The translations under genes and the position numbers were made by a program. The notes beneath the pieces are model-generated. The model ran no database searches. It was not told the origin of the DNA and worked only from the letters and a program-made list of their open reading frames with translations. From Methanobacterium_D sp040373355 (GTDB taxonomy: Archaea; Methanobacteriota; Methanobacteria; Methanobacteriales; Methanobacteriaceae): a stretch of DNA of 64,000 bases. This document shows positions 45,903 through 55,337 of this stretch, piece by piece. Within the stretch, counting starts at the first letter, position 1, and each line of letters opens with the position of its first letter. The DNA lies in assembly GCF_047495555.1 (NCBI RefSeq), contig NZ_CP166866.1, forward strand, positions 868,001-932,000. The letters are read 5' to 3'.

Positions 45903-46598
45903 ATGAGATGGGGAATAGTTATTGTAGTCATCTTCCTATTATTAGGAGCTTATGTTTACGTCGCAAGTATAAATGGAAATATAGAACCATTAGGGCGGCT
46001 TGGATTTGTTAAACTTGCAAATCCGGACATGTATCCTGGACACCCTCATTCCCAACTTTTAGCAAAATATGCTGAAGAAAGAGGATCGGAATGTGCTCTG
46101 GTAGTTCATTTTGCAGGAAGTTCTAATTATAGAAGTTATATGGAAGGAGACACATTTATAATTGAAATGGCTTTTATTGATACTCAAGGTACAGCACAAA
46201 CTTATAATGGTGTAAACTGGATGGATTCACTTAAAGTGGCAATATTCGGTGTCCCTGATGGTAGATACAAATTTAAAGCTGATGGAAAGGTTTTCAATAG
46301 TTATGACGATGCAATGGCATATGTAAACAAGTTAGCTAAACAACATGGTCAGGAAGGACCGATTCCAATGGTATGGCACGGAACAGCAAGAAGTGGAAAT
46401 CCAATACTTGTTCAAGGATGTGGATATCCATTGTTCTTTGATATAGTTCAAAGAGAATATGGAACAATTCCTGCATATTATTATACTTTAAAAGGAATGA
46501 TCTTCCCGTATTTCAACTTACCGTATAGAAACTTTGAATTGCAGCATGCTTCAGAGCTTCAGTACTACTACACACATGGAATGATAAATTACGAATAA
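45903..46598 (+). CDS. Membrane-anchored extracytoplasmic protein of unknown family
   Basis: Protein of 231 residues with one N-terminal helix (about 3-23) and an exported domain. It is rich in aromatic residues; GHPHSQLLAKYAEERGSECA, PMVWHGTARSGNPI and a lone-Cys GCGYPLFFD are notable. The C-terminal third is Tyr-rich (YYYTL, LQYYYTHG). I do not recognise the fold. Single gene with its own promoter. Confidence 0.65.
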   Translation: MRWGIVIVVIFLLLGAYVYVASINGNIEPLGRLGFVKLANPDMYPGHPHSQLLAKYAEERGSECALVVHFAGSSNYRSYMEGDTFIIEMAFIDTQGTAQTYNGVNWMDSLKVAIFGVPDGRYKFKADGKVFNSYDDAMAYVNKLAKQHGQEGPIPMVWHGTARSGNPILVQGCGYPLFFDIVQREYGTIPAYYYTLKGMIFPYFNLPYRNFELQHASELQYYYTHGMINYE

Positions 46599-46641
46599 TT
46601 TATCAATTCTTTTTATTTTAAAAATAAATTGAAATTAATTC

Positions 46642-47793
46642 TTATTTTTGAAGATCTAAAAATATTTCTTTTAATATATCAACTGATGCATCAGTTTTAA
46701 TTCCAGTTGGCTTAAAATGAGTTCTTGAAGCGAAATATCCTCGTTCTTTAAGGGTATCTAAAACTTCATTAAGTCGTGGAGCACTTATCTTTAAATTTCT
46801 GCTAATTTCATGAAGATCATAATGTGTAGCAGGAGCATTTGATTCAGCATAAGCCATGTTTAGAAGTTTAAGGGCTTTCTTTTTTTGATTAATCCTACTT
46901 TTTTCTACATTTGTTATCATTCTCTTTATGAAATCTGCATCTGCAATTTCACCGCACCAGAGTGGCCCTGCCGCTTTAAATTTAGCTCCACAAACTGGAC
47001 ATTTAGAGTCCATTGGGGGCGTAATTCCTTTAACAACTGCACGATTAAGGCAATTACGACAGTGTAAAACATACCCTATATCTTTTAATGATTCATCTGT
47101 ATTTTTAGCTCCTTTTTGTAAAACTGCATAAATTCTCATGTAATGTTCTGTACTGTGGGCAAATTTAATTTCAATACATTTTTTAAACTTGGATACCGTT
47201 CTTGCAATAAATCCTGCAAGAATCCTTATTCCCATTTCATGACAATATTCAGTTTTAAGAGGCATAGCCCCATATTTTCTAATGCAGGGTTCTTTATAGG
47301 TTCCACATAATGCCGAAGTGTCAGTTGCAGTTGCACATAACATCCCGCCTGCTTTAATACTTGTTCCTGCAGATTCAATAAATGGGGATGGTGTACCAAA
47401 GGGATCAATATCTACAACATCAAATTTGCCTTTACATTTTCTAAGTAAGATATTAGCATCTTCTTTAAAGACTCTAACATTATTAAGATCATTTAATTCT
47501 ATATTTTCATGAGCACATTGAACTGCTAGAGGATTAATATCACTTATGGCAACATTTTCAACTGTTTCAATTTCTTTAGCATATCTTACTCCTCTGATAC
47601 CGCTTCCTCCAAAAGAATCACATATACTTATTTCACGAGCTAATTCTTCTTGATAAGCTTTTATTGCAAGTATAGATAAATCTCGGTTAAGTTCCATAAC
47701 TGGATTATAAAATACAGGTGCCTTTGAGGATACCTTGTCAAATTCAGGGGCTTTAATCGTTACTAGCCCTTCTTTAATAGTTCTAATGTCCAT
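46642..47793 (-). CDS. trm1: tRNA (guanine26-N2)-dimethyltransferase Trm1
   Basis: Methylates G26 of tRNA with SAM. The 383-residue protein starts with KEGLVTIKAP and PVFYNPVMELNRDLSI, has the SAM site DSFGGSGIRGVRYAKE and the catalytic DIDPFGTPSPFI, and a C-terminal zinc site (CRNC ... CPVCG). Normal length; single gene. Confidence 0.95.
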   Translation of the reverse strand: MDIRTIKEGLVTIKAPEFDKVSSKAPVFYNPVMELNRDLSILAIKAYQEELAREISICDSFGGSGIRGVRYAKEIETVENVAISDINPLAVQCAHENIELNDLNNVRVFKEDANILLRKCKGKFDVVDIDPFGTPSPFIESAGTSIKAGGMLCATATDTSALCGTYKEPCIRKYGAMPLKTEYCHEMGIRILAGFIARTVSKFKKCIEIKFAHSTEHYMRIYAVLQKGAKNTDESLKDIGYVLHCRNCLNRAVVKGITPPMDSKCPVCGAKFKAAGPLWCGEIADADFIKRMITNVEKSRINQKKKALKLLNMAYAESNAPATHYDLHEISRNLKISAPRLNEVLDTLKERGYFASRTHFKPTGIKTDASVDILKEIFLDLQK

Positions 47794-48049
47794 AATTTAG
47801 CCTGACAAAATTTTATGTTAAAATTGGTTTAGTACTTAGAAGTACTCGAATAAAATTATAATTAATTATCAAATTTTATATTAGTATTTAATGATTAATA
47901 TTTTAAAATATAATCGGCTAATAAAATTTTTTATTAATCAATACTCTACTTTAATTGTATTAAATCCATAATGTTATGCGTAATTTTCACAATTTTTATC
48001 AATGGTTAAATATAAAATTATATTGATTTAATTGAAGGAGGAATTAATC

Positions 48050-48979
48050 ATTTCAAATATTCAATTTTTATATAATTCAGAATTAGGCAAAAATAACTGG
48101 TGGAGATATTTGCTTACCATCATGGCAACATGGGGAGTGCAGATAGTTTTGAGTATTATATTAGGGATAATTATTGCAATAGTATTTATAATGCAAAATG
48201 GTACTTCCATTACTGATTTAGAAAATATTATCTATGATCCTTTTGTTTTACTGCCTCTGACACTAGTTGGATTTGCAGCATCTTTTTTTGTGTTATATTT
48301 ATGTATGCGTTTTATTCACCATAGAAAATTTATATCATTTGTTACCACGAAATCTAAGATTAATTGGTTTAGAATATTAAAAGGTGCTGGCGTATGGCTA
48401 TTTATTTTAGGAATAGTTACTATTATATCATTTTTAATAGATCCAAAGGGCTATCAGTTTACCTTTAATCCAAATACTTTTGGAATTTTGTTAATTATAA
48501 GTTTAATAACATTTCCAATTCAGGCTTCATTTGAAGAATTATTTTTTAGAGGATATTTAATGCAGGCATTTGGATTATTAAGTAAAAAGCCAATCATACC
48601 TCTTTTATCTACTTCTATTATATTTGGACTGGTGCATGTAATGAATGGAAGTAATATGACCATAAGCGGTTTTCCAGTAATTGAAGCAGCTATAATTGGG
48701 CTTATGTTAGGTATAATTACACTAGGAGAAGACAGTATTGAAACTGCTACAGGGATACACATCATAAATAACCTTTATGCGGCGTTAATAGTTAGTGCAC
48801 AAGGCAGTGTCCTTGGTGATGTACCCTCAGTATTTACTGCACCTTATGATCCATACAGCAGTATATTATGGACAATAATATTTTCAGTAATAGCAATAAT
48901 TGTTATATTTTGGGGTAAAAAAGATAAATTACTGAATATATTCCGATGGAAAGATACAGCAAATAGAGATATTTACTAA
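48050..48979 (+). CDS. CPBP-family intramembrane metalloprotease
   Basis: Polytopic protein of about 310 residues of the CPBP (CAAX protease/bacteriocin-processing, Abi) family: EELFFRGYLMQAFG holds the catalytic Glu-Glu, FGLVHVMNG the His, and HIINNLYAALI the last His/Asn. Start is uncertain. AAGGAGG (48035-48041) is 8 nt before an ATT codon at 48050; an upstream in-frame TTG at 48032 would put the site inside the gene. I use the ATT as the more likely start. A stand-alone HsdR C-terminal domain follows 30 nt later. Confidence 0.8.
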   Translation: MSNIQFLYNSELGKNNWWRYLLTIMATWGVQIVLSIILGIIIAIVFIMQNGTSITDLENIIYDPFVLLPLTLVGFAASFFVLYLCMRFIHHRKFISFVTTKSKINWFRILKGAGVWLFILGIVTIISFLIDPKGYQFTFNPNTFGILLIISLITFPIQASFEELFFRGYLMQAFGLLSKKPIIPLLSTSIIFGLVHVMNGSNMTISGFPVIEAAIIGLMLGIITLGEDSIETATGIHIINNLYAALIVSAQGSVLGDVPSVFTAPYDPYSSILWTIIFSVIAIIVIFWGKKDKLLNIFRWKDTANRDIY

Positions 48980-49009
48980 TATTTTATTTTTATATTTGGA
49001 TGGAGTTAT

Positions 49010-49546
49010 ATGGCAAATGAAGAAATAGAAATGGAATTTAATGGGAAAGTTATCAATTTTAGAGAATATAAGAACATTATTCGGAAGTTTATTGAAAAAC
49101 AAGTTCCCACAATTGAAAAACTGCAAGAATTATGGGTTGATGACAGTGATAGGCTTAAATTCATGGATACCCTTCATGAGATGCAGATGGATATTAGCTT
49201 CATAAAAGAAACTGAAAAAACTGAAGAATCAGATACATTTGATGTTATAGCTAATATGGTATTTGAAGCACCATTGATTACAAGAAAAGAAAGGGCAAAA
49301 CAATATATGATGGTCCATGGTGATGAAATTAACCAATATGGCTTAGAAGTTAAAGAAATAATTCTTTCAATTCTCCGCAAATATGAGAAAGGTGGAATTG
49401 AGAATATCAATATTAGAATTCTTCTAAGTGAAGACATGATTCAAAATGATGCTTATAATATTTTAAAGAATAAGATGGGTTCTGAAAATGTTGTTAAATT
49501 CTTTAATGAACTTAAATTTGAAATTTATAAAACAAAAGTAGTTTAA
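49010..49546 (+). CDS. Stand-alone HsdR C-terminal (EcoEI-R-C-like) domain protein
   Basis: Soluble protein of 178 residues that resembles only the C-terminal helical domain of type I restriction subunit HsdR: NFREYKNIIRKFIEK at the start, then MVFEAPLITRKERAKQYM and INQYGLEVKEIILSILRKYE. The nuclease and helicase domains are absent, and no hsdM or hsdS is nearby. The frame is intact and has its own ATG, so it could be functional. It may have been cut loose from an old restriction gene. Confidence 0.68.
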   Translation: MANEEIEMEFNGKVINFREYKNIIRKFIEKQVPTIEKLQELWVDDSDRLKFMDTLHEMQMDISFIKETEKTEESDTFDVIANMVFEAPLITRKERAKQYMMVHGDEINQYGLEVKEIILSILRKYEKGGIENINIRILLSEDMIQNDAYNILKNKMGSENVVKFFNELKFEIYKTKVV

Positions 49547-49556
49547 CATTCAATTA

Positions 49557-49574
49557 TTTAATTTTAAAATTAAA
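49557..49574. terminator. Palindrome between convergent genes
   Basis: 18-bp perfect palindrome TTTAATTTTAAAATTAAA between the HsdR-domain gene and the pseudomurein hydrolase-like gene. Possible bidirectional terminator; composition makes chance plausible. Confidence 0.35.
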
Positions 49575-49601
49575 AATAAAAAATAGAGGAAATATGCTTG
49601 C

Positions 49602-52424
49602 CTAAAATGGCAATGAAGCATAATATCCTTTGATTGCTAGTACACTTCCAACCATACTACCAAAAGTATTTCTGGAACTTGTACCGTCTGCTGTGTACCA
49701 TTTACCGTTCACATATACTTGGGCCCAGACGTGACCATATACGCTACCACTTGGGAACCTGACAGTTCCGTGTACGTATTTTGCAGGTATTCCTGCAGCA
49801 CGTTCAAGAGCTACTATAAGGTGAGCTGTATCTACACAGTTACCGGTTCTAGCGTTTAAAGCTCCTACTGCACCGTATTTGGTGTTGTAGTAGAATGAAT
49901 AACTTAAGTTATTCCTTACCCAGTTGAATATTGCTGCTGCTTTAGCGTATGTTGTTGTTTTTCCGGCTGTTATTGAAGCTGCAAGTGCTTTAATTTTAGC
50001 ATTAGTCACTTGAGCGTTCGCTGTAGATGCTAAATATTTCTGTAATGAAGCGGGTACTGGATCACTTGATGTTCCAGCTGCTGTAACTGTACTCCATGAA
50101 TTTACTGAAACGTAACTTGGTAATCTGTTGTTTTTATCTTCAAAGCTGAGTATTTTTGCAAACAGATAAACTAAAGATTCATACTTTATTTCACCAAGAG
50201 CGGTGGTTGCATGCTTTGGTATTGAACCATTTGCATCCATGAATGCTTTGACTCTCTGTGCAAGGTCTAAGTAATTTGCTTCTGTTAAATTACCGTTTTT
50301 AATTGATTCTGTTGGAGTTGTTGGGCCGTTTACACTCTTAAGTGATATAGGCATGTTTACTCCATTTTTAACTTCCATAGTGCCTATAAGCATTAATCTA
50401 AGGAAATCTGTAACTTTTATCTGGGTTGTACCCACAGTTACATAGTTTGGTAATTTATGATTAGTCTCAATGTACTTTTTGACATTGGTCGCTGCTTTTT
50501 GAATCTGAGCTAAGCTGAATACTGATATTGTTGATGATTCGCCTGGTGGTGATGATATTTTCACTGCTGAATTCATTGAAACGTAACTTGGTAAAGAACT
50601 GTTTTTATTGTAGAAACTGAGAGTCTTTGAAAACATGTAGACTAATGATTCATAGGACATTTTTCCAAGGGATGTTGTTGCATAATTTGGAGCTTGACTA
50701 TCAGCATCAATAAATGCATTTATCCTTTTTATAATGTCTATGTACTCTGTTTTATTGATATTTCCAGTTGTAAATTTTTCTGAAGATTCTTCAGGGCTAG
50801 CTATACCTGTTAGTGTAACTGGTGTTTTTATTCCGCCGTTTATCTGAATTAAGCTCTTAGTCATCAATTTTAAGAATTCGGGGGTTGTAACCTGTATTGA
50901 ATTGATAGTTACAAAATTCGGTAATCTCTTGTTAGTTTCGATGTAAGATTTGACTTTACTTGCAGCATCACTAATCTGTTTTATTGTGAAGCTTGGTGGA
51001 TTTAAAAAGTCCTGACTGATAGTTCCGTATCTGAATAATGCATATCCAGATGCTCCATTGTCTATCGCTGAGTTAATGTCTTGATTGAGTTCACTTGCTG
51101 GTAATTTTGTTGTATCGTAGTCTGAAACATATGTTTGAAGACCAGCGATTACAGGTTTCCCACCCACTTGGTCTACAATATACTTTGTTGAAGTACCAAT
51201 CCATGTGGTATCTTTACCGTAATTTCCTTTGTAAACCATAGGTACAAGGAAATCAACATATGGGGCAAGTTTAGCATAATCTTGACCATATATATGGGCA
51301 TTATTTGCTCCTTCAGGCATTACAGCTGTTGAAACCGCAATATCTGGGTCAATTGCTTTAACTCTTGTCCATACATCACGTACAAATGAGGTTATATTTT
51401 CTGTTGCATTTGCATGTTTGTAAGCCGCATTATCTCCAACTCCAGAGTATCTAACGTAATCAAGGTGAATTCCGTCTACACTATAATTCTTTACAATATT
51501 CGTAATTGCGTTAAGTAAGAATGTACGTTGTGTAGTGTTTGCTGGGTCAACCCAGTTACCATTGGCATCTTTGAAGGTTGTAATCCATGCATGTATCCTT
51601 ATTCCAGTATTTTGGAATTTGGATGTTATTTCACTTAATACAGTTTGATATCCTGGAGATGAAAGTAAGTTTGTTTTTACAAATATATCAGATATATTTG
51701 CGTTTTTAAGTTCATTTACTGAAATTTTGCTTACATCTTCCGCTTTTAGCCAGATACCGTGTACGTTAGTATAGGTATTTCCTGCTGCAGCGTATTCTTC
51801 TGTAACTGTTGTATTCTGATCAGCAGATTGAGTAACAGGATTTTCTGGATTTTGATCAATACTTGTAGTCTCTTTAGTTTGATTAGTTAAGTTTTCACTG
51901 ATGTTAGAAGGATTGTTTGTAGTTTCCTGAGTTGTAGCTGGTACTTCTGGTTTAGCTTCTACAGTTTCTGTAGGAGCAGAAACGGTACTTGTTGTAATTG
52001 TATTTGTTATATCTACAGTTTTATTACTAGTTAAATTCTCTGTATTTGCTGTATCTTCTGTTTTAACGGTTGTAATAGGTGTTACTGATGAAACAGTTTT
52101 TTCCTGATTTGCACTCTGACTGATATCTGGTGTGGAGTCGCCGTTTACGTTAGTTTCTGATTTAGCTGAGCTAATCACTTTTTTACTCTGAGCATTTTCA
52201 GTCGTCTTATATTTTTTTACACTTTTATTGGCCTTTTTTTGCGTTGTGGCCGTTTCTTTTAAAATATTCGAATTTTCATATTGTGTATTTATGTTATTAT
52301 TTTCAGTATTAATATTACTGGTCTGTGTTTGCACAGTCTCTTGTTCTAATGCGCTTACATTAGAAATACCACCAAGTGATAGACTGGCGATTAAAAAGAC
52401 TGTAAATAACAGTTTCCTCGTAAT
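49602..52424 (-). CDS. Secreted pseudomurein hydrolase-like protein: glycosidase + pseudomurein-binding repeats + transglutaminase-fold peptidase
   Basis: About 940 residues. Using numbering from the TTG at 52445: signal peptide to about 32; Ser/Thr/Glu/Gln-rich linker to about 227; glycoside-hydrolase-like TIM barrel about 228-482 (IRIHAWITTF, DGIHLDYVRYSG); four pseudomurein-binding repeats about 483-797; and a transglutaminase-like domain about 800-947 with Cys (TGNCVDTAHL), His (GHVWAQV) and Asp (TADGTSS), like pseudomurein endoisopeptidases. It probably cuts both glycan and peptide of the cell wall. The start is uncertain: GGAGG lies 7 nt before an ATT at 52424 that opens a perfect signal peptide (TRKLLFTVFLIASLSLG), whereas the TTG at 52445 places GGAGG inside the gene. 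Confidence 0.85.
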   Translation of the reverse strand: MTRKLLFTVFLIASLSLGGISNVSALEQETVQTQTSNINTENNNINTQYENSNILKETATTQKKANKSVKKYKTTENAQSKKVISSAKSETNVNGDSTPDISQSANQEKTVSSVTPITTVKTEDTANTENLTSNKTVDITNTITTSTVSAPTETVEAKPEVPATTQETTNNPSNISENLTNQTKETTSIDQNPENPVTQSADQNTTVTEEYAAAGNTYTNVHGIWLKAEDVSKISVNELKNANISDIFVKTNLLSSPGYQTVLSEITSKFQNTGIRIHAWITTFKDANGNWVDPANTTQRTFLLNAITNIVKNYSVDGIHLDYVRYSGVGDNAAYKHANATENITSFVRDVWTRVKAIDPDIAVSTAVMPEGANNAHIYGQDYAKLAPYVDFLVPMVYKGNYGKDTTWIGTSTKYIVDQVGGKPVIAGLQTYVSDYDTTKLPASELNQDINSAIDNGASGYALFRYGTISQDFLNPPSFTIKQISDAASKVKSYIETNKRLPNFVTINSIQVTTPEFLKLMTKSLIQINGGIKTPVTLTGIASPEESSEKFTTGNINKTEYIDIIKRINAFIDADSQAPNYATTSLGKMSYESLVYMFSKTLSFYNKNSSLPSYVSMNSAVKISSPPGESSTISVFSLAQIQKAATNVKKYIETNHKLPNYVTVGTTQIKVTDFLRLMLIGTMEVKNGVNMPISLKSVNGPTTPTESIKNGNLTEANYLDLAQRVKAFMDANGSIPKHATTALGEIKYESLVYLFAKILSFEDKNNRLPSYVSVNSWSTVTAAGTSSDPVPASLQKYLASTANAQVTNAKIKALAASITAGKTTTYAKAAAIFNWVRNNLSYSFYYNTKYGAVGALNARTGNCVDTAHLIVALERAAGIPAKYVHGTVRFPSGSVYGHVWAQVYVNGKWYTADGTSSRNTFGSMVGSVLAIKGYYASLPF

Positions 52425-52449
52425 TATACCGCCTCCGATTCCCAATCAT

Positions 52450-52512
52450 AAAAATAACCCTTAAGATTATTTTTCTGGGTAGGCACACATTAGCCTTCAT
52501 ACTATATAAATG
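52450..52512 (-). promoter_or_regulatory. TATA box and leader hairpin of the pseudomurein hydrolase-like gene
   Basis: Minus-strand TATA box CATTTATATAG (52512-52502). Start is expected near 52482, followed by an 8-bp stem AAAAATAA / TTATTTTT (52474-52450) with a 9-nt loop, ahead of GGAGG. Confidence 0.4.
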
Positions 52513-52927
52513 TTTTGAAAAAAAAAGTTTAAAAAAAGCTCTAATAAATCTTTAATTCTAAATTAAAGCATTATATGGGGGTATTTAAAAAACGATTTAG
52601 GTAGTTTTCATGGCCATCAATATTGTCGGTGGAACTAAAGATTTAGAGTAATGACTTAAATTGTTTAATAGCTTAAATAACTGAATTTTATTTATAATGA
52701 AGTTAGACACGTTATCAATTCAAATTAAGTCTGCATGTATAAAAATACTTTAAATTATGGTCATTTTTAATTTAAACAAATTAAGATACCTTTTCTACTA
52801 ATTTTTATAATTATTATCATCTGAATTTTAAAAAGGAAGTCAATATATTTTTATACAATATGGATAATAATATAATCTAAATCTTATTCAGATTTTAATT
52901 TTAAATTAATCTTATAGGTGAAAACTG
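52513..52927. other. Intergenic region without a clear gene
   Basis: 415 nt of AT-rich sequence. A 13-codon frame at 52610-52651 (MAINIVGGTKDLE) recalls the start of a dehydrogenase but is too short to call. TATA-like sequence near 52850 may serve the DegT gene, whose ATG follows AGGTGAAA. Confidence 0.4.
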
Positions 52928-54025
52928 ATGATACCAATTGCCAAGCCTTTTATCGGTGATGAAGAAATAAAAGAAGTAGAAGCTGTTTTAAAATCAGGTA
53001 TGATAGCGCAGGGTCCGAAAGTGGCTGAATTTGAGCAAAAATTTGCAGATTATATAGGAACAAATTATGCAGTTGCAACAAGTTCAGGAACCACAGCACT
53101 CCATGTAGCACTTCTTGCTGCAGGTATAGGTAAGGAAGATGAAGTTATAACAACTCCTTTTTCATTTGCAGCCACTGCAAATTCTATTCTTTATGTTAAT
53201 GCAAAACCTGTATTTGTAGATATTGACCCCAAAACATACAATATTGACCCTAAAAGAATTGAAGAAGCAATAACTGATAAAACTAAAGCAATAATGCCAG
53301 TTCACCTCTATGGACAACCTGCAGAAATGAACAAAATAAATAAAATAGCAGAGGAACATGATTTAAAAGTAATTGAAGATGCTGCACAAGCTCATGGAGC
53401 GGTATATAATGGCATTAAAGTAGGATTGTGGGGAGAAATGGCATGTTTTAGTTTTTATCCTACAAAAAATATCACCACAAGTGAAGGTGGAATTATAACA
53501 ACTAATAGTAGTGAATTTGACCACAATGCACGTGCTTTAAGGGCTCATGGTGAAAGTGAAAGATATGAACACGTTACTTTAGGTTACAATTTCAGAATGA
53601 CTGATATTTCTGCAGCAATTGGGGTTGTTCAAGTTAGAAGACTCGATGGATTTAATGAAAAAAGAATTGAAAATGCAGAATATCTTACCGAGCACATAAA
53701 ACACATTGAAGGCATTGAACCACCATTTGTTATGGATAATGTTAAGCATGTTTTCCATCAGTATACTATACGGATTAGTAATGGTAAAAGAGATGAATTA
53801 AAAGAGTTTTTAACTCAAGAAGGTATTGGAACTGGAGTACACTATCCTAAAGCTATTTACAAACAGAGTCTTTATGAAAATTTAGGTTTTACAGCAGATT
53901 GTCCGCATGCTGAAAAAGCAGCAGAAGAAGTACTTTCAATTCCAGTAAACCCTGCTTTGACTGCTGAAGACCTTGGAAAAATAGTTTCATTACTAGAAGA
54001 TGCTTCTGACAGGTTTTTAAGTTGA
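52928..54025 (+). CDS. DegT/DnrJ/EryC1/StrS-family sugar aminotransferase
   Basis: PLP enzyme of 365 residues that adds an amino group to a nucleotide-linked keto-sugar. Family features: SGTTALHVALLAAG near 53-66, EDAAQAHGA (Asp151 holds the PLP ring), and FSFYPTKNITTSEGG with Lys180 as the Schiff-base residue. Normal length. It probably makes an amino sugar for the cell wall or surface glycans. Single gene. Confidence 0.92.
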   Translation: MIPIAKPFIGDEEIKEVEAVLKSGMIAQGPKVAEFEQKFADYIGTNYAVATSSGTTALHVALLAAGIGKEDEVITTPFSFAATANSILYVNAKPVFVDIDPKTYNIDPKRIEEAITDKTKAIMPVHLYGQPAEMNKINKIAEEHDLKVIEDAAQAHGAVYNGIKVGLWGEMACFSFYPTKNITTSEGGIITTNSSEFDHNARALRAHGESERYEHVTLGYNFRMTDISAAIGVVQVRRLDGFNEKRIENAEYLTEHIKHIEGIEPPFVMDNVKHVFHQYTIRISNGKRDELKEFLTQEGIGTGVHYPKAIYKQSLYENLGFTADCPHAEKAAEEVLSIPVNPALTAEDLGKIVSLLEDASDRFLS

Positions 54026-54307
54026 TTAATCGCTTAATTTTCTTATATTAAATTATTTTTAAAATGCTTTTTCTTATTTTTGATAAATATAAACCTTAGT
54101 GACTATTTTTTAAATTATTATAATCCAAATATTCTATAAATTCTAAATAAACTATACTTTTCATTATTTTAATCAGTATTAATCAAACGGAATTATTTTT
54201 TAGTTTTTGTTTAGTAATAATATAATACTTATACTAAAGTAAAGTATTACTTTTTTATACAACTTCCTACATATAATAAGATATGATTGAAAAATGGAGG
54301 TAAGAAT

Positions 54308-55207
54308 ATGGTTGACTATACGGTTATAATTTTAGAGCCTATTACAAATACTTTAAACCAGGTATTAACATATGTCCCTGTGATAATCGCAGCTCTTATA
54401 ATCCTGTTAATTGGATGGATTATAGGAAAAATTGCAGGGGGCGCAGCACGCAAAATATTTAAAAGTGCCAAAGTCGATGAAACCATTGGCAAAACTGGTG
54501 TAGGGGACGCGTTATCTGGTACTGGTATGAGTGCTTCGGGCTTATTTAGTGCTGTTGTAAGATGGTTTATTTATCTGATCTTTATAATGGCAGCAGTAAG
54601 CGTTTTAAATATACCTGTATTCACTAATTTCGTGAATCAAGTAGTTCTGTACATACCTAACTTAATTGCAGGTATCCTTATACTTGTAATTGGTTTAGTA
54701 GGTATAAACTTTGTACTGAACTGGGTAAAAGGCATGCTTCAAAAACAGAAAGTTGCATTTTCTAACATAATTATAACTGCATTACAGGCATTACTTTCAC
54801 TCGTTGTAATAGTAATTGCATTAGATCAGTTACAAATTGACACTCAGATCATTTACACATTCTTAGTACCATTAGCATGGGGACTTGGAGCAGGTTTAGC
54901 TATTGCGCTAGGACTTGCAGTTGGTGTAGGTGGTAAAGACGTAGCAGCTGAATATTTAGGAAAAATGGCAAAAACCGGAGAAAGCAAAGCTGGTGATGTA
55001 GCACAAAAAGCAAAAGAAGCAGATAAAAAAGCAGGTGGCGGCGGCAACGGAGGAGAAGGAGAAGAATTCCGTGAGCCTGGCACTGGAATGGGCGGAGTCG
55101 AAGGACGAGTAAGAGGCGAAATGGAAAAAGACGAAAGAGAAGGAAAAATGGGTGGAACAGAAGAACGAGGAAGAGACGAACCGCGTGGTAAATTCAAAAG
55201 AATATAA
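54308..55207 (+). CDS. MscS-like small-conductance channel protein with low-complexity tail
   Basis: Membrane protein of 299 residues with a conserved TM-helix repeat (five helices; GWIIGKIAGGAARKIF, and a Gly-rich IALGLAVGVGGKDVAAEYLG). The C-terminal 75 residues are a charged Gly/Glu/Arg tail. The start at 54308 follows GGAGG by 7 nt; an in-frame TTG at 54287 lies upstream of that site. Likely an osmotic release channel or relative; the tail is not part of the family. Confidence 0.82.
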   Translation: MVDYTVIILEPITNTLNQVLTYVPVIIAALIILLIGWIIGKIAGGAARKIFKSAKVDETIGKTGVGDALSGTGMSASGLFSAVVRWFIYLIFIMAAVSVLNIPVFTNFVNQVVLYIPNLIAGILILVIGLVGINFVLNWVKGMLQKQKVAFSNIIITALQALLSLVVIVIALDQLQIDTQIIYTFLVPLAWGLGAGLAIALGLAVGVGGKDVAAEYLGKMAKTGESKAGDVAQKAKEADKKAGGGGNGGEGEEFREPGTGMGGVEGRVRGEMEKDEREGKMGGTEERGRDEPRGKFKRI

Positions 55208-55337
55208 TTAAATAATCTCTTCTCTTTTCATTTATTTTTAAAGTAATTAAATAAATTATAATGCTATTTTACTAAAAGAATGCTAAAATAATTAATATAA
55301 ACCTAATTATCAATTCATTATTAAAATAAAAAATTTT
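55208..55337. other. Short intergenic spacer
   Basis: AT-rich gap between the MscS-like gene and the decayed gene; no structure seen. Confidence 0.4.

Noticed and set aside
48050..49546. CPBP protease plus HsdR-domain gene as a complete restriction system
   Set aside because: No methyltransferase, specificity or nuclease gene is present; only a loose association can be claimed.
52610..52651. Thirteen-codon frame MAINIVGGTKDLE resembling a prephenate dehydrogenase start
   Set aside because: Too short, no ribosome-binding site, and no continuation in any frame.
52650..52700. Possible box C/D RNA (ATGACT ... CTGA) in the gap before the DegT gene
   Set aside because: Only one poor C box and one D box, without D'/C' or a recognisable target.
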